From positions 1 through 62,716 of the forward strand of contig NZ_JAAAYE010000035.1 in NCBI RefSeq assembly GCF_013282575.1: a DNA stretch of 62,716 bases, read 5' to 3'. This DNA comes from Paraburkholderia sp. NMBU_R16. GTDB lineage: Bacteria > Pseudomonadota > Gammaproteobacteria > Burkholderiales > Burkholderiaceae. Within the stretch, counting starts at the first letter, position 1. The number at the start of each line of letters is the position of its first letter. Positions 11,116 to 21,946 of the stretch are shown in pieces. The translations under genes were made by a program, and so were the position numbers. The notes under the pieces were generated by a model. It was not told where the DNA came from. It ran no database searches and saw only the letters and a program-made list of their open reading frames with translations.

Positions 11116-12021
11116 TCAACCCGGCCCGAATCTCTGCTCGTAGAGCTCCGCGAGCCAATCGACGAACACGCGCACGCGCGCCGACAATTGCCGCCTATAG
11201 TGGTACATCGCGGCGATGCGCAACGTGGGGCTTTGCCACTCGGCCAGCACTTCCACCAGATGCCCGGCGCGCAATTCGTCCTCGACGTGAAAACGCGGCA
11301 GTTGAATCAGCCCACAGCCGCGCAACGCAGCCGTCACATAATGCTCCGCGTCGCTCACCGAAATCCAACCGTTCAACTGGAAAGCGCGCAATTGCCCGTC
11401 GATCATCAATTCCAGCGGGTAGTCGTTCGCACCCGAATTCGCCGCGAAACGCACGACTTGGTGTGCCGCGAGATCGGACGGGTCCGCCGGCACGCCGTGA
11501 TGGGACAGATAGTCGGGACTCGCGCACACGATCTGCGGAATATCGGCCAGCCGGCGCGCAACGAGATTCGAGTCGCGCGGCGTGCCGGCGCGCACTACAC
11601 AGTCGATGCCTTCGCGCACGAGGTCGACCAGCCTGTCGCCACTGCTGACGATCAACTCGATATTGGGATAGCGTGTGTGAAAAGCATCGATATGCGGCAA
11701 GACGATCCGCGTCGCGTGCGTACCTTGCATATCGACACGAAGGGTCCCGCTCGGATTCGATGCGACGTGCCGTAGCGCCGATTCCGCCTCGTCGAGTTCC
11801 GCCAGAACGTGCACACAGCGTTCGTAAAACGCCTGACCGTCGAGCGTCGGCCTCACCTGTCGCGTCGTGCGTTCGAGCAGTCGCGTATTCAAGCTCGCCT
11901 CGAGTTGCTTGACCGCGTGCGTGGCCGTCGCCCGTGGAACGTCGAGCCCGTCGGCAGCGCGGGTGAAGCTGTTCGTCTCGACAATGCGGACGAAGAGGCG
12001 AAGCGCTTCGAGTCGATCCAT
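11116..12021 (-). CDS. LysR-family transcriptional regulator
   Basis: DNA-binding regulator of 301 residues. The N-terminal winged helix-turn-helix covers about residues 1-60 (LEALRLFVRIVETNSFTRAA, then a recognition helix in the ATATHAVKQLEASL region). The C-terminal LysR substrate-binding domain follows. It belongs to the CrgA-like subgroup, common in Burkholderia beside short-chain dehydrogenases. The start at 12021 (MDRLEALR) is fixed by the HTH. It diverges from the SDR gene across 118 nt, so that gene is the most likely target. The effector is unknown. Confidence 0.9.
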   Translation of the reverse strand: MDRLEALRLFVRIVETNSFTRAADGLDVPRATATHAVKQLEASLNTRLLERTTRQVRPTLDGQAFYERCVHVLAELDEAESALRHVASNPSGTLRVDMQGTHATRIVLPHIDAFHTRYPNIELIVSSGDRLVDLVREGIDCVVRAGTPRDSNLVARRLADIPQIVCASPDYLSHHGVPADPSDLAAHQVVRFAANSGANDYPLELMIDGQLRAFQLNGWISVSDAEHYVTAALRGCGLIQLPRFHVEDELRAGHLVEVLAEWQSPTLRIAAMYHYRRQLSARVRVFVDWLAELYEQRFGPG

Positions 12022-12139
12022 TGTTGACGGGAATTGAACTGTGTTGGCAATCCTACCCGCTTTATACCATTTGCAAAAACGAGAACAATGCAAAGCATGC
12101 CGGGCGCGGCGCTCGGTAATCAGCTAACAGGAGCGACTC

Positions 12140-12895
12140 ATGCAAGATCAATCTTTCCCTCGTCCAGCATCAGGCGTTGCCATCGTCACGGGCGGCTCGC
12201 GGGGCATCGGTCGAGCTATCGCGCTGCGGCTCGCGAAAGACGGCTTTGCCGTAATCGTGAATTTCGCAGGCGGGGAATCGAACGCAGGGGAAGTCGTGCG
12301 CCAGATTGCCGCCGCAGGCGGTAGAGCCCATGCGGTGCAGGCGGACGTCTCGATGGCCGAGGATGTCGAGCGACTCTATGCGACCGCCCAAGGCGAATTC
12401 GGACGCGTCGATGTGGTCGTGAACAGCGCCGGCGTCATAACGGTCGCGCCGATCGCACAGGGCAATGTCGCAGCTTTCGACAAGACGATAGCGATCAACT
12501 TGCGCGGCACGTATTTGATGATGACTCACGCCGCGCAGGCATTGCCCGACGGCGGCCGGTTCATTGGCTTCTCTTCGAGCGTGATCGCGAAAAACTTTCC
12601 CGGATACGGCGCATACTTCGCCAGCAAGGCCGGTGTGGAAGGGCTCGTGCGTGTCTTTGCGAACGAGCTGCGCGGCCGCAATATCACGGTCAACGCGGTG
12701 GCACCGGGACCGATCGCTACCGAGATGTTCCTTCATGGCAAAAGCCCGGAGCTTATCGAACAAATCGCGAAGCAGGCGCCGTTGGAACGTCTCGGCGAGC
12801 CGGAGGAAATCGCCAACGTCGTGTCGTTTCTGGCGGGCCCGGAAGGCCGATGGATCAATGGGCAAGTGTTGCGCGTCAACGGCGGCTTCGCGTAA
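12140..12895 (+). CDS. Short-chain dehydrogenase/reductase (SDR)
   Basis: Classical SDR of 251 residues. The NAD(P)-binding motif TGGSRGIGRA is at residues 17-26, the NSAG motif is in the middle, and the catalytic Tyr159-x-x-x-Lys163 (YFASK) is present with an upstream FSSSV serine. The C-terminal segment PEEIANVVSFLAGPEGRWINGQ is typical of the 3-oxoacyl-ACP reductase-like group. The substrate is unknown. It diverges from a LysR gene that probably controls it. An AGGAG ribosome-binding site precedes the ATG. Confidence 0.88.
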   Translation: MQDQSFPRPASGVAIVTGGSRGIGRAIALRLAKDGFAVIVNFAGGESNAGEVVRQIAAAGGRAHAVQADVSMAEDVERLYATAQGEFGRVDVVVNSAGVITVAPIAQGNVAAFDKTIAINLRGTYLMMTHAAQALPDGGRFIGFSSSVIAKNFPGYGAYFASKAGVEGLVRVFANELRGRNITVNAVAPGPIATEMFLHGKSPELIEQIAKQAPLERLGEPEEIANVVSFLAGPEGRWINGQVLRVNGGFA

Positions 12896-13193
12896 AGCGG
12901 CGGATACGCTTCTTTGCCTATCGGCGCAGGGATCGGCAAACAACTTCGCCCGTGCGCGAAAAAGCCCTGCGTTTTTTGGGGCCAAGGCAGCGGATTTTTC
13001 GCGCGACACCGCCTCTTTTCGTTCATCGAGCAGTCATTGTTCTGTGCGGATGCTCAAATCCCCGTTTCGATCGATCGAAAACGTGCCGCATCTATGATGT
13101 GGAGCAAAGAATCTGCGGATCAGGGGGCGACAATGCGTTCATGCGTCGTTGGGGGCCAGCAGGTGAAGACGAGGGAAGGCGGTTCGCAAAATG
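12896..13193. other. Gene-free stretch of about 300 nt
   Basis: Between the SDR stop and the csp terminator. It has no convincing ORF, promoter or structured RNA that I can support. Confidence 0.4.
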
Positions 13194-13221
13194 AAAAAAA
13201 CCCGGCCGAAGCCGGGTTTTT
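13194..13221 (-). terminator. Rho-independent terminator of the cold-shock gene
   Basis: Stem CCCGGC / GCCGGG with a tetraloop, extended by A:T pairs and followed on the minus strand by eight T residues. It lies 23 nt past the csp stop. Confidence 0.9.
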
Positions 13222-13243
13222 GAAGGCATTGCTTCGAACGATC

Positions 13244-13450
13244 TCAGGCGGCGGCCTGGATGTTCGATGCTTGCTTGCCCTTCGGTCCTTGTACGACCTC
13301 GAAGCTGACTTTCTGACCTTCCTTGAGCGTCTTGAATCCGTTCATCTGGATGGCCGAGAAATGTGCAAACAGATCCTCGCCGCCTTCATCGGGCGTGATG
13401 AATCCGAAGCCTTTCGCGTCGTTGAACCATTTGACCGTACCAGTTGCCAT
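13244..13450 (-). CDS. Cold-shock protein, CspA family
   Basis: Single cold-shock domain of 68 residues that binds single-stranded nucleic acid and acts as an RNA chaperone. The RNP1 motif KGFGFITP and the RNP2-like DLFAHFSAI are intact, and the N-terminus [11 protein letters not shown] is canonical. The transcript should carry an untranslated leader of about 145 nt, because the best promoter lies at 13602-13630. Such leaders mediate temperature control in other csp genes. Several paralogues usually exist per genome, so I give no specific symbol. Confidence 0.95.
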   Translation of the reverse strand: MATGTVKWFNDAKGFGFITPDEGGEDLFAHFSAIQMNGFKTLKEGQKVSFEVVQGPKGKQASNIQAAA

Positions 13451-13601
13451 ACCAACTTCCCCTGTAACTCATGTCCTACCACGAGCACGCTCGAAAAGCT
13501 CGACAGCCGCATGCTTGCAGCCGCCCCCTCCGCACTAGCTCACCTCGGCATTTTTTCGTACTTGCACTTGTTGCAGCCAGCTGAAAAAAAGTGCCAGCTT
13601 G

Positions 13602-13630
13602 ATTGTTGGTTCTCTTTAAAGAAGTGTCAA
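13602..13630 (-). promoter_or_regulatory. Strong sigma-70 promoter of the cold-shock gene, with long leader
   Basis: On the minus strand a consensus TTGACA (13625-13630), a 17-nt spacer and AACAAT (13602-13607). The predicted start near 13595 gives a 5' leader of about 145 nt (13451-13595). Confidence 0.7.
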
Positions 13631-13959
13631 GAAAATTTTGAGATGTTGAGAAACGCACTTCGGTTCGAGGGTTTTTCCCCCTTCCGCTGTGTGTGCTGGC
13701 GCAAGCGGGCGCGCTTGAAAAGTCGCATAATCGACGCACATGGGAATAGCGGATACGAGGTGCTCGGAACGGGCGGTTGCACGGGCGCGGGAGAGCCGGC
13801 ACGCGATGTGCGATACTCGAACGGGCTGCGCGCCGGGGCGTGGCGCCGCGGGTGCGGCGACCGTCATTGGGGCACGGCGGGTTCGCACAGGCGCGGCGCG
13901 ATGGCAGCATCGCACCGCGAAGGTGCGATCGACTACTGGTCGGTCGGGTTTTTGCAGGA
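13631..13959. other. Gene-free stretch upstream of clpS
   Basis: About 330 nt between the csp promoter and the clpS promoter. The open frames here have no family resemblance and run over the regulatory sites. I see nothing further in it. Confidence 0.4.
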
Positions 13960-13987
13960 TTGCGGGGCTCACCGAGTTGTTTAGAAT
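13960..13987 (+). promoter_or_regulatory. Candidate clpS promoter, implying a leaderless mRNA
   Basis: TTGCGG (13960-13965), a 16-nt spacer and TAGAAT (13982-13987). The -10 box ends six nt before the clpS ATG, so transcription should start at or next to the start codon. No Shine-Dalgarno sequence is present. Confidence 0.5.
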
Positions 13988-13993
13988 GGGTGT

Positions 13994-14308
13994 ATGGCAA
14001 TTATCCCGGACAGGCAGGACGGTACGGTCGTCGAGCGGCAGGAAAAGGAGCTGAAACCACCGTCCATGTATAAAGTAGTGCTGTTGAATGACGATTTCAC
14101 GCCAATGGAATTTGTCGTGATGATCGTGCAGGAATATTTCAATAAAGACCGAGAGACCGCGACGCAGATCATGCTGAAGGTTCATCGTGAAGGTCGGGGA
14201 GTTTGTGGGGTCTACACGCGGGACATCGCGTCGACCAAGGTCGAGCAGGTTGTTACACACGCACGGCAGGCAGGGCATCCGCTGCAGTGCGTGATGGAGG
14301 AAGCATGA
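13994..14308 (+). CDS. clpS: ClpA adaptor protein ClpS
   Basis: N-end-rule adaptor of 104 residues that docks on the ClpA N-domain and delivers substrates to ClpAP. It has an unstructured N-terminal tail, then the ClpS core [17 protein letters not shown] with the NDD/TPM binding-pocket residues, HREGRGVCG and the C-terminal [15 protein letters not shown]. The clpA ATG overlaps its stop (ATGA at 14305-14308), so the two are translationally coupled. The ATG has no visible ribosome-binding site and sits six nt after a -10 box. Confidence 0.96.
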   Translation: MAIIPDRQDGTVVERQEKELKPPSMYKVVLLNDDFTPMEFVVMIVQEYFNKDRETATQIMLKVHREGRGVCGVYTRDIASTKVEQVVTHARQAGHPLQCVMEEA

Positions 14309-16602
14309 TTGCCCAGGAACTGGAAGTCAGCTTGCATATGGCGTTCATGGAAGCACGCCAGGCGCGGCATGAGTTCATCACGGTCGAACATCTTTTGCTG
14401 GCGTTGCTGGACAATCCGACAGCTGCGGAAGTGTTGCGCGCGTGCGCGGCCAACATCGAAGATCTGCGCCAGAACCTGCGCAACTTCATTCATGACAATA
14501 CGCCGACGGTACCCGGTACCGACGACGTCGATACGCAGCCTACGCTCGGCTTTCAGCGCGTGATTCAGCGCGCGATCATGCACGTGCAATCGACGTCGAA
14601 CGGCAAGAAGGAAGTCACGGGTGCGAACGTGCTCGTGGCGATCTTCGGCGAGAAGGACTCGCATGCGGTCTACTACCTGCAGCAGCAGGGCGTGACGCGG
14701 CTCGATGTCGTCAACTTCATCTCGCACGGTATCGCGAAGACGAACACCAATGACGCGGCGAAGGCCGGCGACACGAGTCCGGAGTCCGAGGACGCCGCTT
14801 CGCAAAAAGAAACGCCGCTTGCGCAGTTCACGCAAAACCTCAATCAGATGGCCAAGGACGGGCGCATCGATCCGCTGATCGGACGCGAGTCCGAGGTGGA
14901 GCGTGTCGTCCAGGTGCTGTGCCGCCGCCGCAAGAACAACCCGCTGCTGGTCGGCGAGGCCGGTGTCGGCAAGACCGCCATCGCGGAAGGGCTCGCCTGG
15001 CGCATCACGCGCGGGGAAGTGCCGGACATTCTGGCCGATGCGCAGGTGTACTCGCTCGATATGGGTGCGCTGCTCGCAGGCACCAAATACCGTGGCGACT
15101 TCGAGCAACGGCTCAAGACGGTGCTCAAGGAACTGAAGGAGCGTCCGCACGCGATTCTCTTCATCGATGAGATCCATACGCTGATCGGCGCGGGAGCTGC
15201 ATCGGGCGGCACGCTCGATGCGTCGAACCTGCTCAAGCCTGCGCTGTCCTCGGGCACGCTCAAGTGCATCGGCGCCACGACGTTCACGGAATACCGCGGC
15301 ATCTTCGAAAAGGATGCGGCGCTGTCGAGGCGCTTCCAGAAGATCGACGTGACGGAGCCGACGGTCGAGCAGACCGTGGCGATTCTGCGCGGCCTGAAGT
15401 CCCGCTTCGAGGAGCATCACGGCGTCAAGTACTCGTCGGGTGCGCTCTCGGCGGCAGCCGAGCTGTCGGCGCGGTTCATCACGGATCGTCATCTGCCGGA
15501 CAAGGCGATCGACGTGATCGACGAAGCCGGCGCAGCGCAGCGCATTCTGCCGAAGTCGAAGCAGAAGAAGACGATCGGCAAGGGCGAAATCGAGGAAATC
15601 ATCTCGAAGATCGCGCGTGTGCCGGCGCAAAGCGTGTCACAGGACGACCGCAGCAAGCTCCAGACGCTCGATCGCGACCTGAAGGCCGTCGTTTTCGGAC
15701 AGGATCCGGCCATCGACGCACTGTCGGCCGCCATCAAGATGGCGCGCGCGGGGCTCGGCAAGACGGACAAGCCGATCGGCGCCTTCCTGTTCTCGGGCCC
15801 GACGGGCGTCGGCAAGACCGAAGTGGCGCGCCAGCTCGCGTTCACGCTCGGCATCGAGCTCACGCGCTTCGACATGTCGGAGTACATGGAGCGCCATGCG
15901 GTGAGCCGTCTGATCGGCGCGCCGCCGGGATATGTCGGGTTCGATCAGGGCGGACTGCTGACCGAAGCGATCACGAAGAAGCCGCACTGCGTGTTGCTGC
16001 TCGACGAAATCGAGAAAGCGCATCCGGACATCTTCAATGTCCTGCTGCAGGTGATGGACCACGGCACGCTGACCGACAACAACGGGCGTAAGGCCGATTT
16101 CCGCAACGTCATCATCATCATGACGACGAATGCGGGCGCGGAATCGATGCAGAAGGGATCGATCGGATTCACGTCGCGCCGCGAGACCGGCGACGAAATG
16201 GCCGATATCAAGCGGATGTTCACGCCCGAGTTCCGTAACCGGCTCGACGCGATCATCAGCTTCCGCTCGCTCGATGAGGAAATCATCATGCGGGTCGTCG
16301 ACAAGTTCCTCATGCAGCTGGAAGATCAGTTGCACGAGAAGAAGGTCGACGCCGTCTTCACCGACGCACTGCGCCACCATCTCGCGAAGCACGGTTTCGA
16401 TCCGTTGATGGGTGCACGTCCGATGCAGCGGCTGATTCAGGACACGATCCGCCGCGCGCTGGCCGACGAACTGCTGTTCGGCAAACTGATGAACGGCGGC
16501 CGCGTGACAGTCGATGTCGACGAGAGCGACACCGTGCAGCTGACGTTCGACGAGAATGCGGCGCCGCGCTCGCCCAATCCGGAGACGGTCGAAGTGGAGT
16601 GA
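14305..16602 (+). CDS. clpA: ATP-dependent Clp protease ATP-binding subunit ClpA
   Basis: AAA+ unfoldase of the ClpAP protease, 765 residues, full length. It has a double Clp N-domain (about 1-145), D1 with Walker A GEAGVGKT (217-224) and Walker B ILFIDE (284-289), and D2 with Walker A GPTGVGKT (498-505) and [13 protein letters not shown]. The ClpB_D2-small C-terminal domain contains [14 protein letters not shown]. There is no ClpB middle coiled coil. It is coupled to clpS by a 4-nt overlap, and a terminator follows 58 nt downstream. clpP is not in the window. Confidence 0.97.
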   Translation: MIAQELEVSLHMAFMEARQARHEFITVEHLLLALLDNPTAAEVLRACAANIEDLRQNLRNFIHDNTPTVPGTDDVDTQPTLGFQRVIQRAIMHVQSTSNGKKEVTGANVLVAIFGEKDSHAVYYLQQQGVTRLDVVNFISHGIAKTNTNDAAKAGDTSPESEDAASQKETPLAQFTQNLNQMAKDGRIDPLIGRESEVERVVQVLCRRRKNNPLLVGEAGVGKTAIAEGLAWRITRGEVPDILADAQVYSLDMGALLAGTKYRGDFEQRLKTVLKELKERPHAILFIDEIHTLIGAGAASGGTLDASNLLKPALSSGTLKCIGATTFTEYRGIFEKDAALSRRFQKIDVTEPTVEQTVAILRGLKSRFEEHHGVKYSSGALSAAAELSARFITDRHLPDKAIDVIDEAGAAQRILPKSKQKKTIGKGEIEEIISKIARVPAQSVSQDDRSKLQTLDRDLKAVVFGQDPAIDALSAAIKMARAGLGKTDKPIGAFLFSGPTGVGKTEVARQLAFTLGIELTRFDMSEYMERHAVSRLIGAPPGYVGFDQGGLLTEAITKKPHCVLLLDEIEKAHPDIFNVLLQVMDHGTLTDNNGRKADFRNVIIIMTTNAGAESMQKGSIGFTSRRETGDEMADIKRMFTPEFRNRLDAIISFRSLDEEIIMRVVDKFLMQLEDQLHEKKVDAVFTDALRHHLAKHGFDPLMGARPMQRLIQDTIRRALADELLFGKLMNGGRVTVDVDESDTVQLTFDENAAPRSPNPETVEVE

Positions 16603-16659
16603 CGATCGTCCAGCGGTTCGCGCGGCAATGCGATGCCGCGTGAGTAGCCGACAGACAAG

Positions 16660-16692
16660 CGGCGCGGGCCAAAACCCGCGCCGTTGCTTTTT
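16660..16692 (+). terminator. Rho-independent terminator after clpA
   Basis: Nine-base-pair GC stem CGGCGCGGG / CCCGCGCCG with a six-nt loop, then GCTTTTTC. A second small hairpin (16621-16640, CGCGGCA/TGCCGCG) precedes it. Confidence 0.75.
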
Positions 16693-16726
16693 CTCCAGAC
16701 GGAAAAAACGACGGCGGCCCGCGCCG

Positions 16727-17173
16727 TCAGTGTTTGCCGGTGCTGCCGAAGCCGCCGGCGCCGCGCTCGCTTTGCGCGAAATCGTCCACGATGTTGAACT
16801 GCGCCTGAACGACCGGCACGATGACGAGCTGCGCGAGGCGCTCCATCGGCTCGATGGTGAATGTCGTCTGTCCGCGGTTCCAGGTCGAGATCATCAGCTC
16901 GCCCTGATAGTCCGAATCGATCAGCCCGACCAGATTGCCGAGCACGATGCCGTGCTTGTGGCCGAGACCCGAGCGCGGCAGGATCAGCGCCGCGTAGCCG
17001 GCGTCGCCAACGTGTATCGCCAAGCCGGTCGGCACGAGCGCGGTCTGGCCCGGTTCGAGCACGAGCGACCGTTCGAGACAGGCGCGCAGGTCGAGGCCCG
17101 CGCTGCCAGGCGTCGCGTAGGCCGGGAGCATTTCGCGCATGCGCGCATCCAGAATCTTGAGATCGAGTTTCAT
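16727..17173 (-). CDS. dut: dUTP diphosphatase
   Basis: Trimeric dUTPase of 148 residues that hydrolyses dUTP to dUMP and keeps uracil out of DNA. The five family motifs are visible: [36 protein letters not shown] and the C-terminal GAGGFGSTG, which closes over the active site. The gene follows coaBC in the same orientation with a 66-nt gap, as in many proteobacteria. Confidence 0.96.
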   Translation of the reverse strand: MKLDLKILDARMREMLPAYATPGSAGLDLRACLERSLVLEPGQTALVPTGLAIHVGDAGYAALILPRSGLGHKHGIVLGNLVGLIDSDYQGELMISTWNRGQTTFTIEPMERLAQLVIVPVVQAQFNIVDDFAQSERGAGGFGSTGKH

Positions 17174-17239
17174 GCCGTTCGCAATAGGAAGAACAACGAA
17201 AAAATAGCTTGAGCCATCGGCGCGTGAGCGCGGGTGCCG

Positions 17240-18454
17240 CTAGGAAATCAGGCTCGCATCGGGAAGCCGGCGCGCGATCTCGCGAATGAGTGCGGCGGCG
17301 AGTGCGTTCTTGTCCATGCGGGCGAGCCGCGTGGTGCCGGACGCATCGACGAGCACGACCTCGTTGTCGTCCCGGCCGAACGTCTGCGGGCCCAGGTTGC
17401 CGATCAACAGCGGCACGCCTTTGCGTTGCCGCTTTTCCTGGGCATGCGCTTCGAGTTCGCTGCTTTCAGCCGCGAAGCCGACGCAATAAGGTGCATCGGG
17501 CAGCTGCGCGACCGTGGCCAGGATGTCGGGATTTTCGACAAACGCGAGTGACGGCACGCGCCCATCGGCTGTCTTCTTGATCTTGTCGGCGCTCGCCTGG
17601 TCGACGCGCCAGTCCGCGACGGCTGCAACCGCGATGAAGACGTCGCAATCGGCCGCCGACTGCATGACGGCATCGTACATCTGCTGTGCCGTTTCGACGT
17701 CTTCTCGCACGACGCCCCACGGCGTATCCAGCGATACCGGCCCCGCAATGAGGCGGACCTCGGCGCCGGCTTGCTGCGCTGCGCGGGCGAGCGCGAATCC
17801 CATTTTGCCGCTCGAGCGATTGGTCAGTCCGCGCACGGGATCGATCGGCTCGAACGTCGGCCCCGCCGTGACCAGCACGCGGCGCCCCGCAATGCACTTC
17901 GGCTGAAAAAACGACGCGATGGCTTCGTACGTGGCTTGCGGCTCGAGCATGCGCCCATCTCCGATTTCACCGCAGGCCTGCGCTCCGGAGTCGGGGCCGA
18001 GCACGACCACGCCGTCCGCGCGCAGTTGCGCCACGTTGCGCTGCGTCGCCGGATTGGCCCACATCTGCCGATTCATGGCCGGCACGACCAACAACGGACA
18101 ATCGCGAGCGAGGCACAGCGTGGAGAGCAGGTCATCGGCGCGGCCGTGCGCGAGTTTGGCGAGAAAGTCTGCCGAGGCCGGCGCAATCACGATCGCCTGG
18201 GCCGTGCGCGACAGATCGATGTGCGGCATGTTGTTGTCGATGCGCGCGTCCCATTGGCTGGTATAGACCGGGTGCCCCGAGAGCGCCTGCATCGTTACCG
18301 GCGTGATGAACTGGGTGGCAGCTTCTGTCATCGCAACCTGGACGGTCGCGCCTGCCTTCGTCAGAAGTCGTGTGAGCTCGGCGATCTTGTAGCAGGCAAT
18401 GCCGCCCGTCATGCCCAATACGAGGTGTTTTCCTGCGAGTTCTGCGGTTGCCAA
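17240..18454 (-). CDS. coaBC: Bifunctional phosphopantothenoylcysteine decarboxylase / synthetase
   Basis: Coenzyme A biosynthesis enzyme of 404 residues. The N-terminal CoaC flavoprotein half has MTGGIACYK, the catalytic His segment MPHIDLSR, PAMNRQMW and the Cys motif ACGEIGDGRM. The C-terminal CoaB half has VTAGPTFEPIDPVRGLTNRSSGKMG and the CTP-binding AAVADWR region. It lies upstream of dut in the same orientation and 91 nt after lspA, so an lspA-coaBC-dut transcript is possible. Confidence 0.96.
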   Translation of the reverse strand: MATAELAGKHLVLGMTGGIACYKIAELTRLLTKAGATVQVAMTEAATQFITPVTMQALSGHPVYTSQWDARIDNNMPHIDLSRTAQAIVIAPASADFLAKLAHGRADDLLSTLCLARDCPLLVVPAMNRQMWANPATQRNVAQLRADGVVVLGPDSGAQACGEIGDGRMLEPQATYEAIASFFQPKCIAGRRVLVTAGPTFEPIDPVRGLTNRSSGKMGFALARAAQQAGAEVRLIAGPVSLDTPWGVVREDVETAQQMYDAVMQSAADCDVFIAVAAVADWRVDQASADKIKKTADGRVPSLAFVENPDILATVAQLPDAPYCVGFAAESSELEAHAQEKRQRKGVPLLIGNLGPQTFGRDDNEVVLVDASGTTRLARMDKNALAAALIREIARRLPDASLIS

Positions 18455-18545
18455 CGTTGCCTCCGGGGCGCTTGATCGGCGCGTGAGCTCGGCGCCGAAT
18501 CATCGACAGATACGACGACGTGCGGCGGCCTGCGCCGCACGAGCG

Positions 18546-19046
18546 TCAACGCGCGCCGCGTACGCGCCGCAATTCATCCAGTACGAGCAATATTGCGCCA
18601 ATTACGATGGCGCTGTCGGCCAGATTGAACGCGGGCCAATGCCAGCCGCCGACATGGAAATCGAGGAAGTCGATTACCTGACCGTGAATGAGCCGATCGA
18701 TGACATTGCCGAGCGCACCGCCCATGATCAGCGCGAGCGCCGTGCAAAACAGCCGCTGATTGCCGTGGCGCTTGAGCAGATAGACGATGACGAGGGCCGC
18801 CGCGACGCCGAGTGCCGTAAACGCCCAGCGTTGCCATCCGCTGGCGGCGGCCAGAAAGTTGAACGCCGCGCCGCGGTTGAAGACCAGGAACATATTGAAA
18901 AAGGGCGTGAGGGCGTACGGCGTCGCGTAGGCGAAGACCTTCCTGACCGCGACCTTCGTCAACTGATCGAACAGAATGACGATCAGTGCGATGCCGAGCC
19001 AGGGGCCGACCGTGGTGCCAGCCGGTAATGAGCGTGTTTTGGCCAT
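18546..19046 (-). CDS. lspA: Lipoprotein signal peptidase (signal peptidase II)
   Basis: Integral inner-membrane aspartyl peptidase of 166 residues that cleaves prolipoproteins after diacylglyceryl transfer. Four membrane spans are apparent. The two catalytic aspartates lie in [10 protein letters not shown] and [11 protein letters not shown], and the family motif [11 protein letters not shown] is present. The ATG at 19046 shares a base with the ileS stop (TAATG), so the pair is translationally coupled. The longer upstream frame runs into ileS and is not coding. Confidence 0.96.
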   Translation of the reverse strand: MAKTRSLPAGTTVGPWLGIALIVILFDQLTKVAVRKVFAYATPYALTPFFNMFLVFNRGAAFNFLAAASGWQRWAFTALGVAAALVIVYLLKRHGNQRLFCTALALIMGGALGNVIDRLIHGQVIDFLDFHVGGWHWPAFNLADSAIVIGAILLVLDELRRVRGAR

Positions 19047-21883
19047 TATGCGGCGCTCCTTTTCTCGCCTTCGCCGAACAGGTTGCTGAAGCAACGTCCG
19101 CACAGCGTCGGATGATCCGCATGTGCGCCGACATCGGCCCGATAGTGCCAGCAGCGTTCGCATTTCAAGTACCTCGACGCCTCGACTTCAACGCCTTGAT
19201 CCTCTTGCGTGTCGACCTTGACCACGTTCGCGGCCGATGTGATCAGCACGAACTTGAGATCGTCGCCGAGACTCGCGAGCGCATCGTACGCGGCGCCGCT
19301 CGCGCGGATGGAGACTTCCGCCTGTAGCGACGAGCCGATCAGGTTTGCGACGCGTGCTTCTTCGAGCGCCTTCGTGACATCGCCGCGCACCTCGCGCAAC
19401 AGCGCCCACTTCGAGAGCAGCGACTCGGTGCCCGGCACCTCGGGGTAGGCGTAGTACGTTTCCGTGAAAATTGTCTCGCTGCCCGGCTGGAACACTTGCC
19501 ACGCTTCCTCGGACGTGAACGACAGGAACGGCGCCATCACGCGCAGCAAGCCCTGCGTAATATGGTAGAGCGCCGTTTGGGCCGAGCGGCGAGCGCTCGA
19601 ATCGGCCGCGCTCGTGTAAAGCCGGTCCTTCAGCACGTCGAGGTAGAAGCCACCGAGGTCCTCGGAGCAATACGTCATCAGTTTCGCGACGACCGGATGG
19701 AACTCGTATTTCTCGTAGTGGGCCAGGATGTCGCGCTGCAATTCGGCCGAAAGCGCCACGGCGTAGCGGTCGATTTCGAGCCACTCGCTCGCCGGGCGCG
19801 CGTTGTTGGCGAAGTCGAAGTCCGATAGATTCGCGAGCAAAAAGCGCAGCGTGTTGCGAATCCGCCGGTAGCTTTCCGTCACGCGCTTGAGGATTTCCTC
19901 CGAGATCGCAAGCTCGCCCGAGTAATCGGTCGAGGCGATCCACAGGCGAATGATCTCGGCGCCGAGCCGGTTGGCGACATCGTGCGGATCGATGCCGTTG
20001 CCGAGCGACTTGCTCATCTTGCGGCCTTCGCCATCGACGGTGAAGCCGTGGGTGAGCAGCGCGCGATAGGGCGCGCGGCCGTCGAGCATCGAAGCCGTCA
20101 GCAGCGAGGAATGGAACCAGCCTCGATGCTGATCGGAGCCCTCGAGGTAAAGATCGGCCGGGAACTGCGAGACACTCGCATGCGAGCCCCGCAGTACGTG
20201 CCAATGCGTCGTACCCGAATCGAACCAGACATCGAGCGTATCGCGATTCTTTTCGTAGAGATTGGCGTCCTCCCCGAGCAGCTCGCGTGCGTCGAGCGCC
20301 TGCCACGCCTCGATGCCACCTTGCTCGACGCGCTGGGCGACTTCCTCGAGCAGGGCAAGCGTGCGCGGATGCAGTTCTCCCGTCTCCTTGTGGACGAAAA
20401 ACGCCATCGGCACGCCCCATTGGCGCTGACGCGAGAGCGTCCAGTCGGGACGGTTCGCGATCATGCTGTGAAGGCGCTGCTTGCCCCATGACGGATAGAA
20501 CGCCGTTGCCTCGACGCCGGCTAGCGCCGTTTCGCGCAGCGTTGCGCCGCCGTCCTTCGGCACGACATCCATGCCCGCGAACCATTGCGAGGTGGCGCGG
20601 TAGATGATCGGTGTCTTGTGGCGCCAACAGTGCATATAGCTGTGCGGGTACTTTTCCGTATGCAGCAGCGTGCCGGCCGTACCCAATGCCTCGACGATCT
20701 TGGGGTTGGCACTCCAGATCGACAGCCCGCCGAAAAGCGGCAGCGACTCGGCGTAGCGGCCGTCTCCCATCACCGGATTGAGGATGTCGGAGTCGGCCAG
20801 ACCATGTGCTTTGCACGATTCGAAGTCTTCGACGCCGTAAGCCGGTGACGAGTGAACGATGCCGGTGCCCGTATCGGTCGTCACATAGTCGCCGAGATAG
20901 ATGGGCGACGTGCGCTTGTAGCCCGGATGGGCATCCGCGAGCGGGTGCGTAAAGCGCAGGTTCGCCAGCTTCGCGCCCGGCGCGCTCGCCACGATCTGGC
21001 CGGTGAGGCCGAACAGGGCGAGGCTCGCTTCGACGCGCTCCTCAGCGAGGATCAGCATGCCCTTGGGCGTTTGCACGAGCGCATAGACGACTTCTGGATG
21101 AACGTTGAGGGCCTGGTTGGCCGGCAGCGTCCAGGGTGTCGTGGTCCAGATCACGATACCGCCTTGCGTGTCCGGCAACGCATTCAGGCCGAACGCCCGT
21201 GCGACGGGTTCCGTCTCGGCGAACGGGAAGAGCACGCTGACCGAAGGATCGGTGCGGTCCTTGTACTCGACTTCGGCTTCGGCAAGCGCGGAACCGCAAT
21301 CGAAGCACCAGTTCACGGGCTTCAGGCCCCGGTAGACGTAGCCCTTTTCGAGAATCTTGGCGAGCGCGCGGATTTCACCGGCCTCGTTGCCGAAGTTCAT
21401 CGTCTTGTACGGGTTGTCCCAATCGCCGAGCACGCCCAGACGCTTGAAGCCGGCCTTCTGCTTTTCGATCTGCTCGGCGGCGTAGGCGCGGGCCTTGCGC
21501 TGCACTTCGGCCGCCGGCAGCGACTTGCCGTACTGCTTTTCGATCTGGATCTCGATCGGCATGCCGTGACAGTCCCAACCGGGCACATAGGCCGCATCGA
21601 AGCCGGCCATATTGCGCGACTTGACGATGATGTCCTTGAGAATCTTGTTGACCGCGTGCCCGAGGTGGATGTCGCCGTTCGCATAGGGCGGGCCGTCGTG
21701 CAACACGAAGCGGGGCCGGCCAACGCTCGCGGCGCGGATCTTCTCGTAGACGCGCTTGTCCTCCCACTCCTTGACGCGCAGGGGTTCGCGCTTGGGCAGG
21801 TCGCCGCGCATCGGGAACGGCGTGTCGAGCAGGTTGACCGGATACTTGGCCTGGGGTTTCGAATCGGCTTTTTTGTCGCTCAT
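19046..21883 (-). CDS. ileS: Isoleucyl-tRNA synthetase
   Basis: Class I aminoacyl-tRNA synthetase of 945 residues. It has the HLGH signature (73-76), a large CP1 editing domain, KMSKS (622-626), an anticodon-binding domain, and a C-terminal zinc module with two CxxC pairs ([19 protein letters not shown]), as in the bacterial eubacterial-type enzyme. The order ribF-ileS-lspA is the standard proteobacterial arrangement. The ribF stop is 63 nt upstream. Confidence 0.97.
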   Translation of the reverse strand: MSDKKADSKPQAKYPVNLLDTPFPMRGDLPKREPLRVKEWEDKRVYEKIRAASVGRPRFVLHDGPPYANGDIHLGHAVNKILKDIIVKSRNMAGFDAAYVPGWDCHGMPIEIQIEKQYGKSLPAAEVQRKARAYAAEQIEKQKAGFKRLGVLGDWDNPYKTMNFGNEAGEIRALAKILEKGYVYRGLKPVNWCFDCGSALAEAEVEYKDRTDPSVSVLFPFAETEPVARAFGLNALPDTQGGIVIWTTTPWTLPANQALNVHPEVVYALVQTPKGMLILAEERVEASLALFGLTGQIVASAPGAKLANLRFTHPLADAHPGYKRTSPIYLGDYVTTDTGTGIVHSSPAYGVEDFESCKAHGLADSDILNPVMGDGRYAESLPLFGGLSIWSANPKIVEALGTAGTLLHTEKYPHSYMHCWRHKTPIIYRATSQWFAGMDVVPKDGGATLRETALAGVEATAFYPSWGKQRLHSMIANRPDWTLSRQRQWGVPMAFFVHKETGELHPRTLALLEEVAQRVEQGGIEAWQALDARELLGEDANLYEKNRDTLDVWFDSGTTHWHVLRGSHASVSQFPADLYLEGSDQHRGWFHSSLLTASMLDGRAPYRALLTHGFTVDGEGRKMSKSLGNGIDPHDVANRLGAEIIRLWIASTDYSGELAISEEILKRVTESYRRIRNTLRFLLANLSDFDFANNARPASEWLEIDRYAVALSAELQRDILAHYEKYEFHPVVAKLMTYCSEDLGGFYLDVLKDRLYTSAADSSARRSAQTALYHITQGLLRVMAPFLSFTSEEAWQVFQPGSETIFTETYYAYPEVPGTESLLSKWALLREVRGDVTKALEEARVANLIGSSLQAEVSIRASGAAYDALASLGDDLKFVLITSAANVVKVDTQEDQGVEVEASRYLKCERCWHYRADVGAHADHPTLCGRCFSNLFGEGEKRSAA

Positions 21884-21946
21884 GGTGGAATCGCTGAAAA
21901 CGGTGGGCGCCTGTCCGCAGGCTCCCTTTACAGGTGTCGGACGGCC

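Noticed and set aside
12914-13984. Plus-strand ORF of 356 codons across the cold-shock gene
   Set aside because: It covers the csp gene on the other strand, its promoter and its terminator; no coherent domain is visible.
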